64,000 bases of DNA from Lentzea atacamensis (GTDB lineage Bacteria > Actinomycetota > Actinomycetes > Mycobacteriales > Pseudonocardiaceae): assembly GCF_003269295.1 (NCBI RefSeq), contig NZ_QLTT01000006.1, positions 62,001 to 126,000 of the forward strand, written 5' to 3'. Numbering within the stretch: position 1 is the stretch's first letter; each line of letters begins with the position of its first letter. Under the pieces are notes generated by a model. It was not told where the DNA came from. It worked only from the letters and a program-made list of their open reading frames with translations, and ran no database searches. Shown here one piece after another: positions 34,501 to 43,177 of this stretch. Position numbers and translations under genes: made by a program.

Positions 34501-34811
34501 GTCAGCTCCACGACGCCGTCACGCACTCGCACCGGGTGCACCGCGACAGAGACGGCGGGCTCGTCGAGGCACTTTCCGGTCGCCAGCTCGAAGGCCTGCT
34601 TGTAGACCGGCGACACCACGACGGGGACGCCGCCGCGGTCGCCCACGATGCCGCGGGAGAGCACCGCGGCGCCGCTGAACGGGTCGATGTTGTCCAACGC
34701 GTGCAAGGAACCGTCGGCGGTCAGGAACACCGCCACCTGCGATCCGTCGGGCAGCAGAGCGGCCACACCGGTCTCGGGACGCAGAACGTTGAAGTCACAG
34801 ACAACGGTCAC
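34497..34811 (-). CDS. nirD: Nitrite reductase small subunit NirD
   Basis: A 104-residue protein with the Rieske-like fold of assimilatory NirD (FNVLRPETGVAALLPDGSQV, SPVYKQAFELATGKCLDEP). As usual for NirD it lacks the Cys/His cluster ligands of true Rieske proteins. It partners NirB in NAD(P)H-dependent reduction of nitrite to ammonium. Four-base overlaps with nirB and nnaR indicate one operon. Confidence 0.9.
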   Translation of the reverse strand: MTVVCDFNVLRPETGVAALLPDGSQVAVFLTADGSLHALDNIDPFSGAAVLSRGIVGDRGGVPVVVSPVYKQAFELATGKCLDEPAVSVAVHPVRVRDGVVELT

Positions 34812-37264
34812 CTGACGACCTCCGGAATTCCGAGCTGGACGGGGACGCGCTGACCGCGCTCAGCGCGGAACGAGATCGTGGGGTCGGGTGTGCCGGGCGC
34901 GTTCACGAACGACGTGAACCGCGCGAGCTTCTCCGGGTCCTCCAGCACACCTCGCCACTCGTCGGCGTAGTCGTGGACGTGCGCGGCCATCGCGGCTTCC
35001 AGCTCGTCGCAGATGCCGAGCTTGTCGTCGACGATGACCTCGCGCAGGTGGTCGAGCCCGCCGTCGAGCCCTTCCAGCCACGCCGAGGTGCGCTGCAGGC
35101 GGTCGGCGGTGCGGATGTAGAACATCAGGAACCGGTCGATCACCTTGATCAGCGTCTCGGTGTCCACATCGGACACGAGCAGGTCGGCGTGGCGAGGCGT
35201 GAAGCCGCCGTTGCCGCCGACGTAGAGGTTCCAGCCGTTCTCGGTGGCGATGACGCCGAAGTCCTTGCCGCGTGCCTCCGCGCACTCACGCGCACAACCG
35301 GAGACGGCCGACTTGAGCTTGTGCGGCGAACGCAGGCCGCGGTAGCGCAGCTCCAGCTCGATGGCGAGACCGACGGAGTCCTGGACGCCGTAGCGGCACC
35401 AGGTCGTGCCGACGCAGGACTTCACGGTGCGCAACGCCTTGCCGTACGCGTGGCCCGACTCGAAGCCCGCGTCCACCAGGCGACGCCAGATCTCCGGCAG
35501 CTGGTCGACGGTCGCGCCGAACAGGTCGATGCGCTGGCCACCGGTGATCTTGGTGTAGAGGCCGAAGTCACGGGCCACCTCGCCGATGACGATCAGCTTC
35601 TCCGGCGTGATCTCGCCGCCGGGGATGCGCGGCACGACCGAGTACGTGCCGTTGCGCTGCAGGTTCGCCAGGAACCTGTCGTTGGTGTCCTGCAACGGGG
35701 CCTGTGCCTCGCCCAGGATGTGCCCGTTGTTCAGCGACGCGAGGATCGACGCCACGGCGGGCTTGCAGATGTCGCAGCCACGACCGGTGCCGTGCTTCTC
35801 GACCAGCGCCGTGAACGTCGTGACGCGAGTCGCCCGGACGATCTCGAAGAGCTCCGCCCGCGAGTACGTGAAGTGCTCGCACAACGCCTTGGACTGCTCG
35901 ACACCGCAGTCGGTCAGCAGCTTCTTCAGCATCGGCACGCACGAGCCGCAGCCCGTACCTGCCTTGGTGCACGCCTTGAGCTCGGCCACGTCGCACGCGA
36001 CACCGGACTGGATCGCGTCGGTGATCGTCTGCTTGGTCACCGCGTGGCACGAGCAGACCTGCGCGTCCGCGGGCATCTCGACGTCGACGGCCCCGCCCGG
36101 CTGCAGCAACGCCGCCGGAACTTCCTTGCCCACCAACGGCCGCAGCGACGGGTAGGCGGAAGCGTCGCCGACGAGAACGCCGCCCAGCAACGTCTTGGCG
36201 TCGTCCGACACGACGAGCTTGCTGTAGGTCCCGGCGACCGCGTTGTTGACGACGACTTCCAGCGCACCCTCGGTCTGCGCGTGCGCGTCACCGAACGACG
36301 CCACGTCCACACCGAGCAGCTTCAGCTTGGTGGAGAGGTCCGCACCGGGGAACGTCTTCGCGCCGCCGTGCAGCTGGTCGGCGACGACCTCGGCCATCGC
36401 GTAGCCAGGAGCCACAAGTCCGTACGCCACGCCCTCGACGGCAGCGCACTCACCGATCGCGAACACGTGCGGGTCAGCGGTGCGGCAGGCGGCGTCGACC
36501 AGGTAGCCGCCGCGCGGCCCCAGCTCGAGGCCCAGGTCGAGGTCGGTGCGCGGCCGGATGCCGGCACTGAACACCACCACGTCGAGGTCGAGCTCGACCC
36601 CGCTGGCCAGCTTGGCGATCAACCGCGAGCCGTCGCGTTCGATGGACGAGGCCGAGGTACCGGTGTGCACGGTCAGGTCGAGCTTCTCGACCAGCCGCTT
36701 CAGCAGCCCGGCACCGCCCTCGTCGACCTGGATCGGCATCAACCGCGGCGCCAGCTCCACTACGTGCGGCGAGACGCCCATGCCGCGCAGCGCGTTGGCC
36801 GCCTCCAGCCCGAGCAGGCCACCGCCGAGCACCATGCCGGAGTGCCGTCCGGGCCGGTCAGCGGCCTGGACGGTCGCCCGGATGTCGTCCAGGTCGTCGA
36901 TCGTCCGGTAGACGTGGCAACCGGGCAGATCACGACCGGGCACCGGCGGAACGAACGGCACCGAGCCGGTGGCCAGCACCAGCGCGTCGTACTGCACCTC
37001 GACACCGGAAGCGCCCGTCACCACGCGGCGCTCCCGGTCGACCGAGACGGCCTTCTCACCGAGGCGGAGCTCGCAGCCGGACAGCGGCGTCAGCTCCAGA
37101 TCGGCGGAGTTCCACGTGTCCACATAGGACGACAGCGCGACTCGGTCATAGGCAGGGCGCGATTCCTCGCCGAACACCACGATCCGCCAGGACGAGTCGC
37201 GGAGGATCTCAACGAGCCGGTGGCCGACCATGCCGTTACCGATCACGACCAGGGTCTGAGTCAT
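34808..37264 (-). CDS. nirB: Nitrite reductase large subunit NirB
   Basis: An 818-residue flavo-siroheme protein. In order: FAD/NAD-binding domain (VVIGNGMVGHRLVEIL at the start, ATGSVPFVPP), NirB-type rubredoxin-like/FAD C-terminal part, a [2Fe-2S] BFD-like domain (CSCHAVTKQTI and GTGCGSC), then the sulphite/nitrite reductase half with CVGTTWC and GCAREC, the paired Cys that hold the 4Fe-4S cluster and siroheme. It reduces nitrite to ammonium in the cytoplasm. The ATG at 37264 follows a GGAGGGA ribosome-binding site. A motif shared with the nitrate reductase promoter lies upstream. Confidence 0.94.
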   Translation of the reverse strand: MTQTLVVIGNGMVGHRLVEILRDSSWRIVVFGEESRPAYDRVALSSYVDTWNSADLELTPLSGCELRLGEKAVSVDRERRVVTGASGVEVQYDALVLATGSVPFVPPVPGRDLPGCHVYRTIDDLDDIRATVQAADRPGRHSGMVLGGGLLGLEAANALRGMGVSPHVVELAPRLMPIQVDEGGAGLLKRLVEKLDLTVHTGTSASSIERDGSRLIAKLASGVELDLDVVVFSAGIRPRTDLDLGLELGPRGGYLVDAACRTADPHVFAIGECAAVEGVAYGLVAPGYAMAEVVADQLHGGAKTFPGADLSTKLKLLGVDVASFGDAHAQTEGALEVVVNNAVAGTYSKLVVSDDAKTLLGGVLVGDASAYPSLRPLVGKEVPAALLQPGGAVDVEMPADAQVCSCHAVTKQTITDAIQSGVACDVAELKACTKAGTGCGSCVPMLKKLLTDCGVEQSKALCEHFTYSRAELFEIVRATRVTTFTALVEKHGTGRGCDICKPAVASILASLNNGHILGEAQAPLQDTNDRFLANLQRNGTYSVVPRIPGGEITPEKLIVIGEVARDFGLYTKITGGQRIDLFGATVDQLPEIWRRLVDAGFESGHAYGKALRTVKSCVGTTWCRYGVQDSVGLAIELELRYRGLRSPHKLKSAVSGCARECAEARGKDFGVIATENGWNLYVGGNGGFTPRHADLLVSDVDTETLIKVIDRFLMFYIRTADRLQRTSAWLEGLDGGLDHLREVIVDDKLGICDELEAAMAAHVHDYADEWRGVLEDPEKLARFTSFVNAPGTPDPTISFRAERGQRVPVQLGIPEVVR

Positions 37265-37306
37265 CGGGCATCCCTCCTTCCGACCGGTATGCTCACCGGG
37301 CGGCGT

Positions 37307-37332
37307 GTCATCCCAAGGTCCGCAACATTTCG
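37307..37332 (-). promoter_or_regulatory. Nitrogen-regulon motif upstream of nirB
   Basis: The plus strand reads TCCGCAACATTTCG at its right end, matching TCCGCAATGTTTCG upstream of the nitrate reductase gene (42186-42212) in 12 of 14 bases; both are preceded by a GTYAWCCC-type block. It is a candidate site for the NnaR or GlnR regulator of these genes; neither is proven. Confidence 0.45.
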
Positions 37333-37376
37333 CGGGTGTTAAAGGAAACTCTCTCCGCAGATCAGCGCGATGTGCG

Positions 37377-38681
37377 TCACACGCCGGCGTAGGCGAGCGA
37401 CGGCCGCGTCGCGAACACGTTGCGCCTCAAGTAGAACCACCACGTCGTGCCGAGGCACAGCGCGTAGAAGACGAGAATGGCGGTCAGCGCGGGCGTCAGC
37501 GTCTTCGAACCCTCGAGCGAGAACTTGAAGACGAGGTTCACCAGCACACCACCGGCCGCACCGATCGCGCCCGCGATGCCGACGACGGCGGCGGCCTGGC
37601 GCTTGGCCGACTTGTCGTCGTCCGCCTGCGTCTTGAAGATCGCCGGGATCATCCGGTACGTCGAGCCGTTGCCGACGCCCGCCAGGATGAACAGCGCGAT
37701 GAACGAGGTGAAGAACAGCGGGAAACTCTTCATGTCCACGCTGGTCATGACGCCGATCGTGCCCACACCGAGCCCGATGAACGTGGCGAGCGTGACCTTG
37801 GCGCCACCGATCCGGTCCGCCAGCCACCCGCCGGCCGGACGGGCGATCGAGCCGATCAGCGCGCCGAGGAACGCGAGCGCCACCCAGCCCTTGTAGTCCA
37901 CGAAGCTGATCTTGATCAGCGACGGGAACGCGAACGAGTACCCGATGAACGAGCCGAACGTGCCGATGTACAGGAACGACATCACCCACGTGTGCTTGTT
38001 CGACATCGCCAGCTTGTACGACTGCCCGTCCGGCTTGGCCTGGGTGAGGCTGTCCATGAAGAACCACGCGAAGGCGGTCGCGAGGACGATGAACGGCATC
38101 CAGATCAGCGCCGCGTAGGCGAGGTTGATCCCGGTGCCGATGGTGATGATGACCGGCACGATGAGCTGCGTGATGGCGACGCCGAGGTTGCCACCGGCGG
38201 CGTTCATGCCGAGCGCCAGGCCCTTCTTGCCCTCCGGGTAGAAGAACGAGATGTTCGCCATCGACGACGAGAAGTTGCCGCCACCAAGACCCATCGCGGC
38301 CGAGGTGAGCAGGAAGAACCAGTACGGCGTGCCGGGCGTGGTCACCGCGTAGGCCAGCATCGTGCACGGGATCAGCAGCAACCCGGCGCTGATCGTCGTC
38401 CACAGCCGCCCGCCGAAGCGCGGCACCGCGAACGTGTAGGGCACCCGCAGGATCGCACCCACCAGGTTGGGCACGATCAGCAGCCAGAACTGCTGGCCGA
38501 CGCTGAAGTTGAAGCCCACCGAGCCGAGGCTCACCACGACGATGCTCATCAGCACCCAGACGCTGAACCCGAGGTTCTCCGCGAAGATGGACAACGCCAG
38601 GTTCTTGCGGGCGATCCGCTTGCCCTTCGACTCCCAGAACTCGGCGTTCTCGGGTTCCCAGTGCTCGATCCAGCTCCGCAT
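37377..38681 (-). CDS. narK: Nitrate/nitrite transporter NarK family (MFS)
   Basis: A 434-residue major facilitator with 12 predicted helices. It has the NarK opening WEPENAEFWESKGKRIARKN, the GLGGGNFSSSMANISFFYPE nitrate signature in helix 5 and its second-half counterpart GVGNGSTYRMIP in helix 11. It imports nitrate or exports nitrite for the reductases encoded on both sides. It has its own 98-bp upstream region, which shares a short element with that of the nitrate reductase gene. Confidence 0.92.
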   Translation of the reverse strand: MRSWIEHWEPENAEFWESKGKRIARKNLALSIFAENLGFSVWVLMSIVVVSLGSVGFNFSVGQQFWLLIVPNLVGAILRVPYTFAVPRFGGRLWTTISAGLLLIPCTMLAYAVTTPGTPYWFFLLTSAAMGLGGGNFSSSMANISFFYPEGKKGLALGMNAAGGNLGVAITQLIVPVIITIGTGINLAYAALIWMPFIVLATAFAWFFMDSLTQAKPDGQSYKLAMSNKHTWVMSFLYIGTFGSFIGYSFAFPSLIKISFVDYKGWVALAFLGALIGSIARPAGGWLADRIGGAKVTLATFIGLGVGTIGVMTSVDMKSFPLFFTSFIALFILAGVGNGSTYRMIPAIFKTQADDDKSAKRQAAAVVGIAGAIGAAGGVLVNLVFKFSLEGSKTLTPALTAILVFYALCLGTTWWFYLRRNVFATRPSLAYAGV

Positions 38682-38716
38682 GAATGTCCTCCAGGGGTTC
38701 GGCGACTGCCGAAAAA

Positions 38717-38736
38717 GCTAAGAAACCCGCATTACC
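38717..38736 (-). promoter_or_regulatory. Shared element upstream of narK
   Basis: The plus strand reads GCTAAGAAACCCGCATTACC. The region before the nitrate reductase gene has GCTAAGAAGCCCCTGTTAAC at a similar distance (42172-42191). The halves resemble GlnR half-sites (GAAAC and GTNAC), but the spacing is 4 rather than 6. Confidence 0.4.
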
Positions 38737-38779
38737 AAGGGGTTCTGGCCGATGACGGCGAAGGCAACTCCGCCGCACA

Positions 38780-40210
38780 TCACGCCGAGGCCGGTTGTGA
38801 GGCCCCGAGCCAGTCGAGCAACCCGCACACAGCGTCCTTGCAACCACCACAGCCCGTGGTCGCCCGTGTCGCTTCGGCGAGCTGTGGCAACGTCTCCGCG
38901 CCCGCACGCCAGGCCGACACGATCTGTCCCTTGGAGACGGTGTTGCAACGGCAGATCACCGCGCTGGACGGCAGGTCCGCCGGGCTCGCCGCCTCCGCGG
39001 GCAGCGCACGTCCCAGCAACAACGCCAGCCGGTCCGTCGGCGCGGGGATGCCGCGGTCGTAGAGCTGGGTGATCGTGGCGGCCGCATCCGGTGCGCCCAG
39101 GACGATCGCGCCCGCCACCCGGTCGTCCCGCAGGACGAGCTTCGCGTAACGACCGCGGGATGGTTCCTGGAAGCACAGGACTTCCGAGTCCGGACAGTCC
39201 ACGTCGGTGTGCACATCGCCCAGTGCGGCGAGATCCACGTCACGTGCTTTCAACCGCGTCACAACGGAAGTGCCGCGGTAGCGCGCGGCCGGATTGGCGC
39301 CCGTCAGGCGATCCGCGAGCACCGCTGCCTGGTCCCAGGCCGGTTGCACGAGGCCGGAGACCGTGCCGGGGTGCTGGGCGCAGTCGCCGATCGCGTGGAT
39401 GCGCGCGTCGTTGGTGCGCAACACGTCGTCGACGACGATGCCGCGGTCGACCTCCAGGCCCGCCTTGACGGCCAACGAGGTTTCGGCGCGGACACCGGCG
39501 GAAACGACGACGAGCTCCGCGGGAACGTGGCTGCCGTCGTCGAGGACCAACCCGTCGCCGGGAAGGTACTTGGCGGCGAGCGCGTTGAGGCGGAACTCGA
39601 TGCCGAGCTGGCCCAGCGTCCTGGCGAGCACACCGCCCGCACCGGGGTCGAGCTGGCGTTCCATGAGGTGGCCGACCGGGTGGACGACGGTGACGAGGCA
39701 GCCGCGTCCGGCCAGGCCACGAGCGGCTTCGATGCCCAGCAGACCGCCGCCGAGGACGACGACGGGCATGCCCTTCTGGGCCTTCGCCTCGATCTCGGCG
39801 CAGTCGTCGAGAGTGCGGAACGCCACGACACCGGACGCGAGCTTGCCGTCCTCGACGAGACCTTCTGCCGGAGGAACCCAGGGGGTGCTGCCGGTGGCCA
39901 GAACGAGGGCGTCGTAGGGAATGGGCTCGGCCTCGGCCAGAGTCACCGTCCGCGAGGCGCGGTCGATCTCCAGCACCTCCTGCCCCAGCCGCAGGTCGAT
40001 GTCGTGCTCGTCCGCCCACCTGTCGTCGTGCAGCCTGGTCGACTCCGGTGTCATGGTCCCGGCGACCACGGTCGAGAGCAGCACGCGGTTGTACGCGGCG
40101 TGCGGCTCCGCGCCGATGATGGTGATGGAGATGTCCTGGTCACGACGCCGCAGCTCGTCCGCGAGCCGCGCGCCTGCCATTCCGTAGCCAACGATCACGA
40201 TTCGTCGCAT
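38780..40210 (-). CDS. FAD-dependent electron-transfer subunit of assimilatory nitrate reductase
   Basis: A 476-residue flavoprotein: FAD site VIVGYGMAGARLADEL, NAD site VVVLGGGLLGIEAARG, GDCAQHPG, then a C-terminal BFD-type [2Fe-2S] domain with CRC and CGGCKDAVC (about residues 420-465). It resembles the NAD(P)H-to-reductase electron carrier (NasB-like) of nitrate assimilation and the N-terminal half of NirB. Its start overlaps the nitrate reductase stop by 16 bases, so the two subunits are translated together. Confidence 0.87.
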   Translation of the reverse strand: MRRIVIVGYGMAGARLADELRRRDQDISITIIGAEPHAAYNRVLLSTVVAGTMTPESTRLHDDRWADEHDIDLRLGQEVLEIDRASRTVTLAEAEPIPYDALVLATGSTPWVPPAEGLVEDGKLASGVVAFRTLDDCAEIEAKAQKGMPVVVLGGGLLGIEAARGLAGRGCLVTVVHPVGHLMERQLDPGAGGVLARTLGQLGIEFRLNALAAKYLPGDGLVLDDGSHVPAELVVVSAGVRAETSLAVKAGLEVDRGIVVDDVLRTNDARIHAIGDCAQHPGTVSGLVQPAWDQAAVLADRLTGANPAARYRGTSVVTRLKARDVDLAALGDVHTDVDCPDSEVLCFQEPSRGRYAKLVLRDDRVAGAIVLGAPDAAATITQLYDRGIPAPTDRLALLLGRALPAEAASPADLPSSAVICRCNTVSKGQIVSAWRAGAETLPQLAEATRATTGCGGCKDAVCGLLDWLGASQPASA

Positions 40211-42162
40211 GCCCGCTCCAATCGCACCGCGCAGACCTTGAACTCGGGCATCCGGCTCGTGGGATCGAGCGCGGGGTTGGTGAGCAGGTTCGCCCGCCCG
40301 TCACCGGGGAAGTGGAACGGCAGGAACACCGCGTCGGCGCGCATGCTCGCCACGCACCGCACGGTCGCCGTCACCGTTCCCCGCCTGGACACGACGTGCG
40401 CGGGCTCACCGGAGGCGAGGCCGGCGCGCGAAGCCGTGTCCGGGTGCATTTCCACGTACATCTCGGGAACCGCCTTCATCAGCTCGCCGATCCGCCGCGT
40501 CTGCGCACCCGACTGGTAGTGCTGCAGGACCCGCCCGGTGGTGGCCTGCAACGGGAACTCGTCGTCCGGCGGTTCCGCCGGACCCCTGTGGTCGACCGGG
40601 ATGAACCGCGCGAGACCGTCCGGATGCGCGAACCGGTCGAGGAAGAGCCTTGGCGTGCCGGGATGTTCGACGGACGGCACCGGCCAGTGCAGCTGCTCGG
40701 CGTCGAGCCGCTCGTAGGTGACGCCGGAGTAGTCGGCGGGACCGCCGGCGGACGCCCTGCGCAGCTCCTCGAAGACTTCCTTCGGCTCGGTCAGGAACTT
40801 CTCCGCGCAGCCGAGGCGCGCGGCCAGTCCGTGGATGAGGTGCAGGTCGCTGCGCACCCCGGCAGGCGGGTCGAGTGCCTTGCGGCGCCTGATGATCCGG
40901 CCTTCGAGGTTGGTCATCGTGCCGTCTTCCTCCGCCCACTGCGTGACCGGGAACACGACGTCGGCCATCGCGGCGGTCTCCGACATCACGAAGTCCGCCA
41001 CCACCAGCAGGTCCAGTGCGCGAAGACGATCGGCGACGCCGGACGCGCGCGGCGCCGACACCACGGGGTTGCTGCCGAACACCAGCATCGCCTTGAGGTC
41101 GTCGGCGTTGAGCAGCTCGTACGCGCTGCGCCCCGGCCCCGGCAGCCAGTCGACACCCCAGACGTCCATGATGTAGCGGCGCGCCTCGGGGTCGTCGAGC
41201 TTGCGGTAACCGGGCAGCTGGTCGGCCTTCTGCCCGTGCTCGCGGCCGCCCTGGCCGTTGCCCTGCCCGGTCAGGCAGCCGTAACCGGAACCCACCCGGC
41301 CGGGCAGACCCAGGGCCAGCGCCAGGTTGATCCACGCGGAGACGTTGTCGGTGCCGGACGCGTGCTGCTCGGTGCCGCGGCCGGTCAGGATGTACGACCG
41401 CCCGGCCAGCATGTGCACGGCGGCGCGCTGGTCAGCGGCGGAGACACCCGTGACGCGCTCGGTGTGCTCCGGCCACCACTGTGCGGCGATGCGCCAGGCC
41501 TCGTCGAAACCGCTGGTGCGAGAAGAGATGTACTCCTTGTCGAGCACGCCCTCGATGACCGCGGTGTGCAGCAGTCCCAGCGCCAGCGCCAGATCCGTGC
41601 CCGGCGCGGGCTGCAGGTGCAACGTCGCGCGCTCGGCGGTCGGGGTGCGGCGCGGGTCGATGACGATCAGCCGCGCGCCCTCGAGGTGGCGCAGGAACGG
41701 CGGCATCGTCTCGGCCGGGTTGGACCCGGCCAGCAGCACCGTGTCGGCGGACCGCAGATCGGTCAGCGGGAACGGCATGCCGCGGTCCAGCCCGAACGCC
41801 TTGTTGCCCGCCGCGGCGGCCGACGACATGCAGAACCGGCCGTTGTAGTCGATCTGCGAGGTCTTCAGCGCGACCCGCGCGAACTTGCCGAGCAGGTACG
41901 CCTTCTCGTTGGTCAGACCGCCGCCGCCGAACACAGCGACCTCGTCCGGCTCGAACTCCTTGATCCGGGACGCGACGAAGTCCAGGGCCTCGTCCCACGA
42001 GGCGGGCTCGCCGTGAATCAGCGGTGTGGTGAGGCGGCCTGGATGGCGCAGCAACTCCCCCGCCGTCCAGCCCTTCTGGCACAGCCCACCGGGACCAGGG
42101 GCCACCTGGCCGTCGATGACGCTCATGGAGCACTGCAGCGCGCAGTAGGGGCAATGGGTCAC
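40195..42162 (-). CDS. nasC: Assimilatory nitrate reductase, molybdopterin catalytic subunit
   Basis: A 655-residue molybdopterin oxidoreductase. The N-terminal 4Fe-4S site is CPYCALQC plus a Cys in GGLCQKGW. The molybdopterin-binding core has GRFCMSSAAAAGNKAFG and GSNPAETMPP, and a C-terminal dinucleotide-binding domain starts near TTGRVLQHYQSG. It reduces nitrate to nitrite in the cytoplasm. No signal peptide is present. The GTG at 42162 opens MTHCPYC; there is no NADH or FAD domain, so electrons must come from the flavoprotein of the next gene. The symbol follows Bacillus usage and may differ in actinomycetes. Confidence 0.9.
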   Translation of the reverse strand: MTHCPYCALQCSMSVIDGQVAPGPGGLCQKGWTAGELLRHPGRLTTPLIHGEPASWDEALDFVASRIKEFEPDEVAVFGGGGLTNEKAYLLGKFARVALKTSQIDYNGRFCMSSAAAAGNKAFGLDRGMPFPLTDLRSADTVLLAGSNPAETMPPFLRHLEGARLIVIDPRRTPTAERATLHLQPAPGTDLALALGLLHTAVIEGVLDKEYISSRTSGFDEAWRIAAQWWPEHTERVTGVSAADQRAAVHMLAGRSYILTGRGTEQHASGTDNVSAWINLALALGLPGRVGSGYGCLTGQGNGQGGREHGQKADQLPGYRKLDDPEARRYIMDVWGVDWLPGPGRSAYELLNADDLKAMLVFGSNPVVSAPRASGVADRLRALDLLVVADFVMSETAAMADVVFPVTQWAEEDGTMTNLEGRIIRRRKALDPPAGVRSDLHLIHGLAARLGCAEKFLTEPKEVFEELRRASAGGPADYSGVTYERLDAEQLHWPVPSVEHPGTPRLFLDRFAHPDGLARFIPVDHRGPAEPPDDEFPLQATTGRVLQHYQSGAQTRRIGELMKAVPEMYVEMHPDTASRAGLASGEPAHVVSRRGTVTATVRCVASMRADAVFLPFHFPGDGRANLLTNPALDPTSRMPEFKVCAVRLERACDES

Positions 42163-42171
42163 CCCGCTGAC

Positions 42172-42191
42172 GCTAAGAAGCCCCTGTTAAC
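42172..42191 (-). promoter_or_regulatory. Shared element upstream of nitrate reductase gene
   Basis: The plus strand reads GCTAAGAAGCCCCTGTTAAC, matching the narK upstream element (38717-38736) in its GCTAAGAA block and in the TTA core. It lies 10 bases before the GTG, so it may span the transcription start or -10 region. Confidence 0.35.
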
Positions 42192-42212
42192 CCGATGCTC
42201 CGCAATGTTTCG
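42186..42212 (-). promoter_or_regulatory. Nitrogen-regulon motif upstream of nitrate reductase gene
   Basis: It ends TCCGCAATGTTTCG on the plus strand, matching the nirB upstream motif in 12 of 14 bases, with a GTTAACCC block in front. These are the two operon heads of the locus, which suggests one regulator; NnaR, encoded in the locus, is the first candidate. Confidence 0.45.
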
Positions 42213-42231
42213 AACCTGGAAATTGGCCCGC

Positions 42232-43029
42232 TCACAGCAGTGCGGTGACCTGGTGAGCAGCTCGTTCCAAGCCCGCAAAGGACTGTGATGTTGACAACGG
42301 GTGCAGCGCGTGCACGGCGAGCCGGAACAGGGTCGCGCGCACCAGCACCTGCGTCCACTCGCTCAGGTGGCTCCACCGCTTGAACAGGCCGTGGTCCGCG
42401 CCACCCCACGCGACGGCGTCCACGGCGACCACGGCGGCGGCCCACTCGGCGGGCCGCCAGTACGCGGTGAAGTCGATGACGGCGGGCGGGGCGTTGCCGG
42501 CGAACAGCACGTTGCCGAAGAGGTCGCCGTGCACGACCTGGGACCTGAGGTTGAGCGGCTTCTGCGTTTCCTTGAGCAGCTCGAACAGCCTGCCGCCGAG
42601 GTTGGCCTCGAGCGGCACGTCCTCCTCGCCCCACGCCAGGCGGTCGGCGACGGCGAACACGTCGGTCCGTGCTTCCAGGAAGCGGGGCTTGGGCAGCTCG
42701 GCCGTGGCCTGGTGCAGGCGCTGGGCGACGGCGATGACCTCGTCGTGACGTGCCTCGGCCCGACCGGCGAGGAACTTGGTGGCGGACCAGCCGCCGACGA
42801 CATAACGACCGTCGGTGGATCTCAACGGTCTGCCGATGCGCAGGTTCGGCACGTCCAAGCCGTCGAGGGTCTTGGCGATCCAGGTCGCCTCCGCCGGCTT
42901 GGGCGCCGGACGGATCGTGGCGTCGCCGCAGCGCCAGGCGGGGCCGCCGTCGATGAGCTCCGGCTCGGCGTCACGTGCCCCGAACGCCGCACGCACGTGC
43001 GCTGGGGGCGGTTCGGGGGTGCGGGTCAC
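42232..43029 (-). CDS. TIGR02569-family protein (phosphotransferase-like)
   Basis: A 265-residue actinobacterial protein of the TIGR02569 family. It has an aminoglycoside-phosphotransferase-like core: VVHGDLFGNVLFAG (catalytic HGD with metal Asn) and AVIDFTAYWRP (metal Asp). Its substrate is unknown. The GTG at 43029 (MTRTPEPPPAHV) begins the conserved part. In M. tuberculosis the homologue (Rv3205c) is adjacent to moeZ, as here. Downstream it abuts the nitrate locus. Confidence 0.8.
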   Translation of the reverse strand: MTRTPEPPPAHVRAAFGARDAEPELIDGGPAWRCGDATIRPAPKPAEATWIAKTLDGLDVPNLRIGRPLRSTDGRYVVGGWSATKFLAGRAEARHDEVIAVAQRLHQATAELPKPRFLEARTDVFAVADRLAWGEEDVPLEANLGGRLFELLKETQKPLNLRSQVVHGDLFGNVLFAGNAPPAVIDFTAYWRPAEWAAAVVAVDAVAWGGADHGLFKRWSHLSEWTQVLVRATLFRLAVHALHPLSTSQSFAGLERAAHQVTALL

Positions 43030-43119
43030 GGTCGGGCACGCTACCTGCTCAGACCACCCGGTTGGCGGAACGCGACACGCCGTGATTCGCGCCACCACCC
43101 ACTTGGCCCAGTGGTTGGA

Positions 43120-43167
43120 GCGTCTGCAAGTACCACCAACTGGGCCGTTGGTGGTACTTGCAGACGC
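43120..43167. terminator. Perfect 21-bp hairpin between moeZ and TIGR02569 gene
   Basis: Arms 43120-43140 and 43147-43167 are perfect reverse complements (each contains GGTGGTACTTGCAGACGC or its complement) around a 6-base loop TGGGCC. It lies 11 bases past the moeZ stop. It probably terminates moeZ transcripts, although such a long perfect stem without a T-tract could also be a mobile palindromic repeat. Confidence 0.65.
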
Positions 43168-43177
43168 CATCAAGCCA

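Noticed and set aside
38717..38736. GlnR box before narK
   Set aside because: The half-sites resemble GAAAC and GTNAC, but the spacing and order do not match the standard GTNAC-N6-GAAAC; kept only as a shared element.
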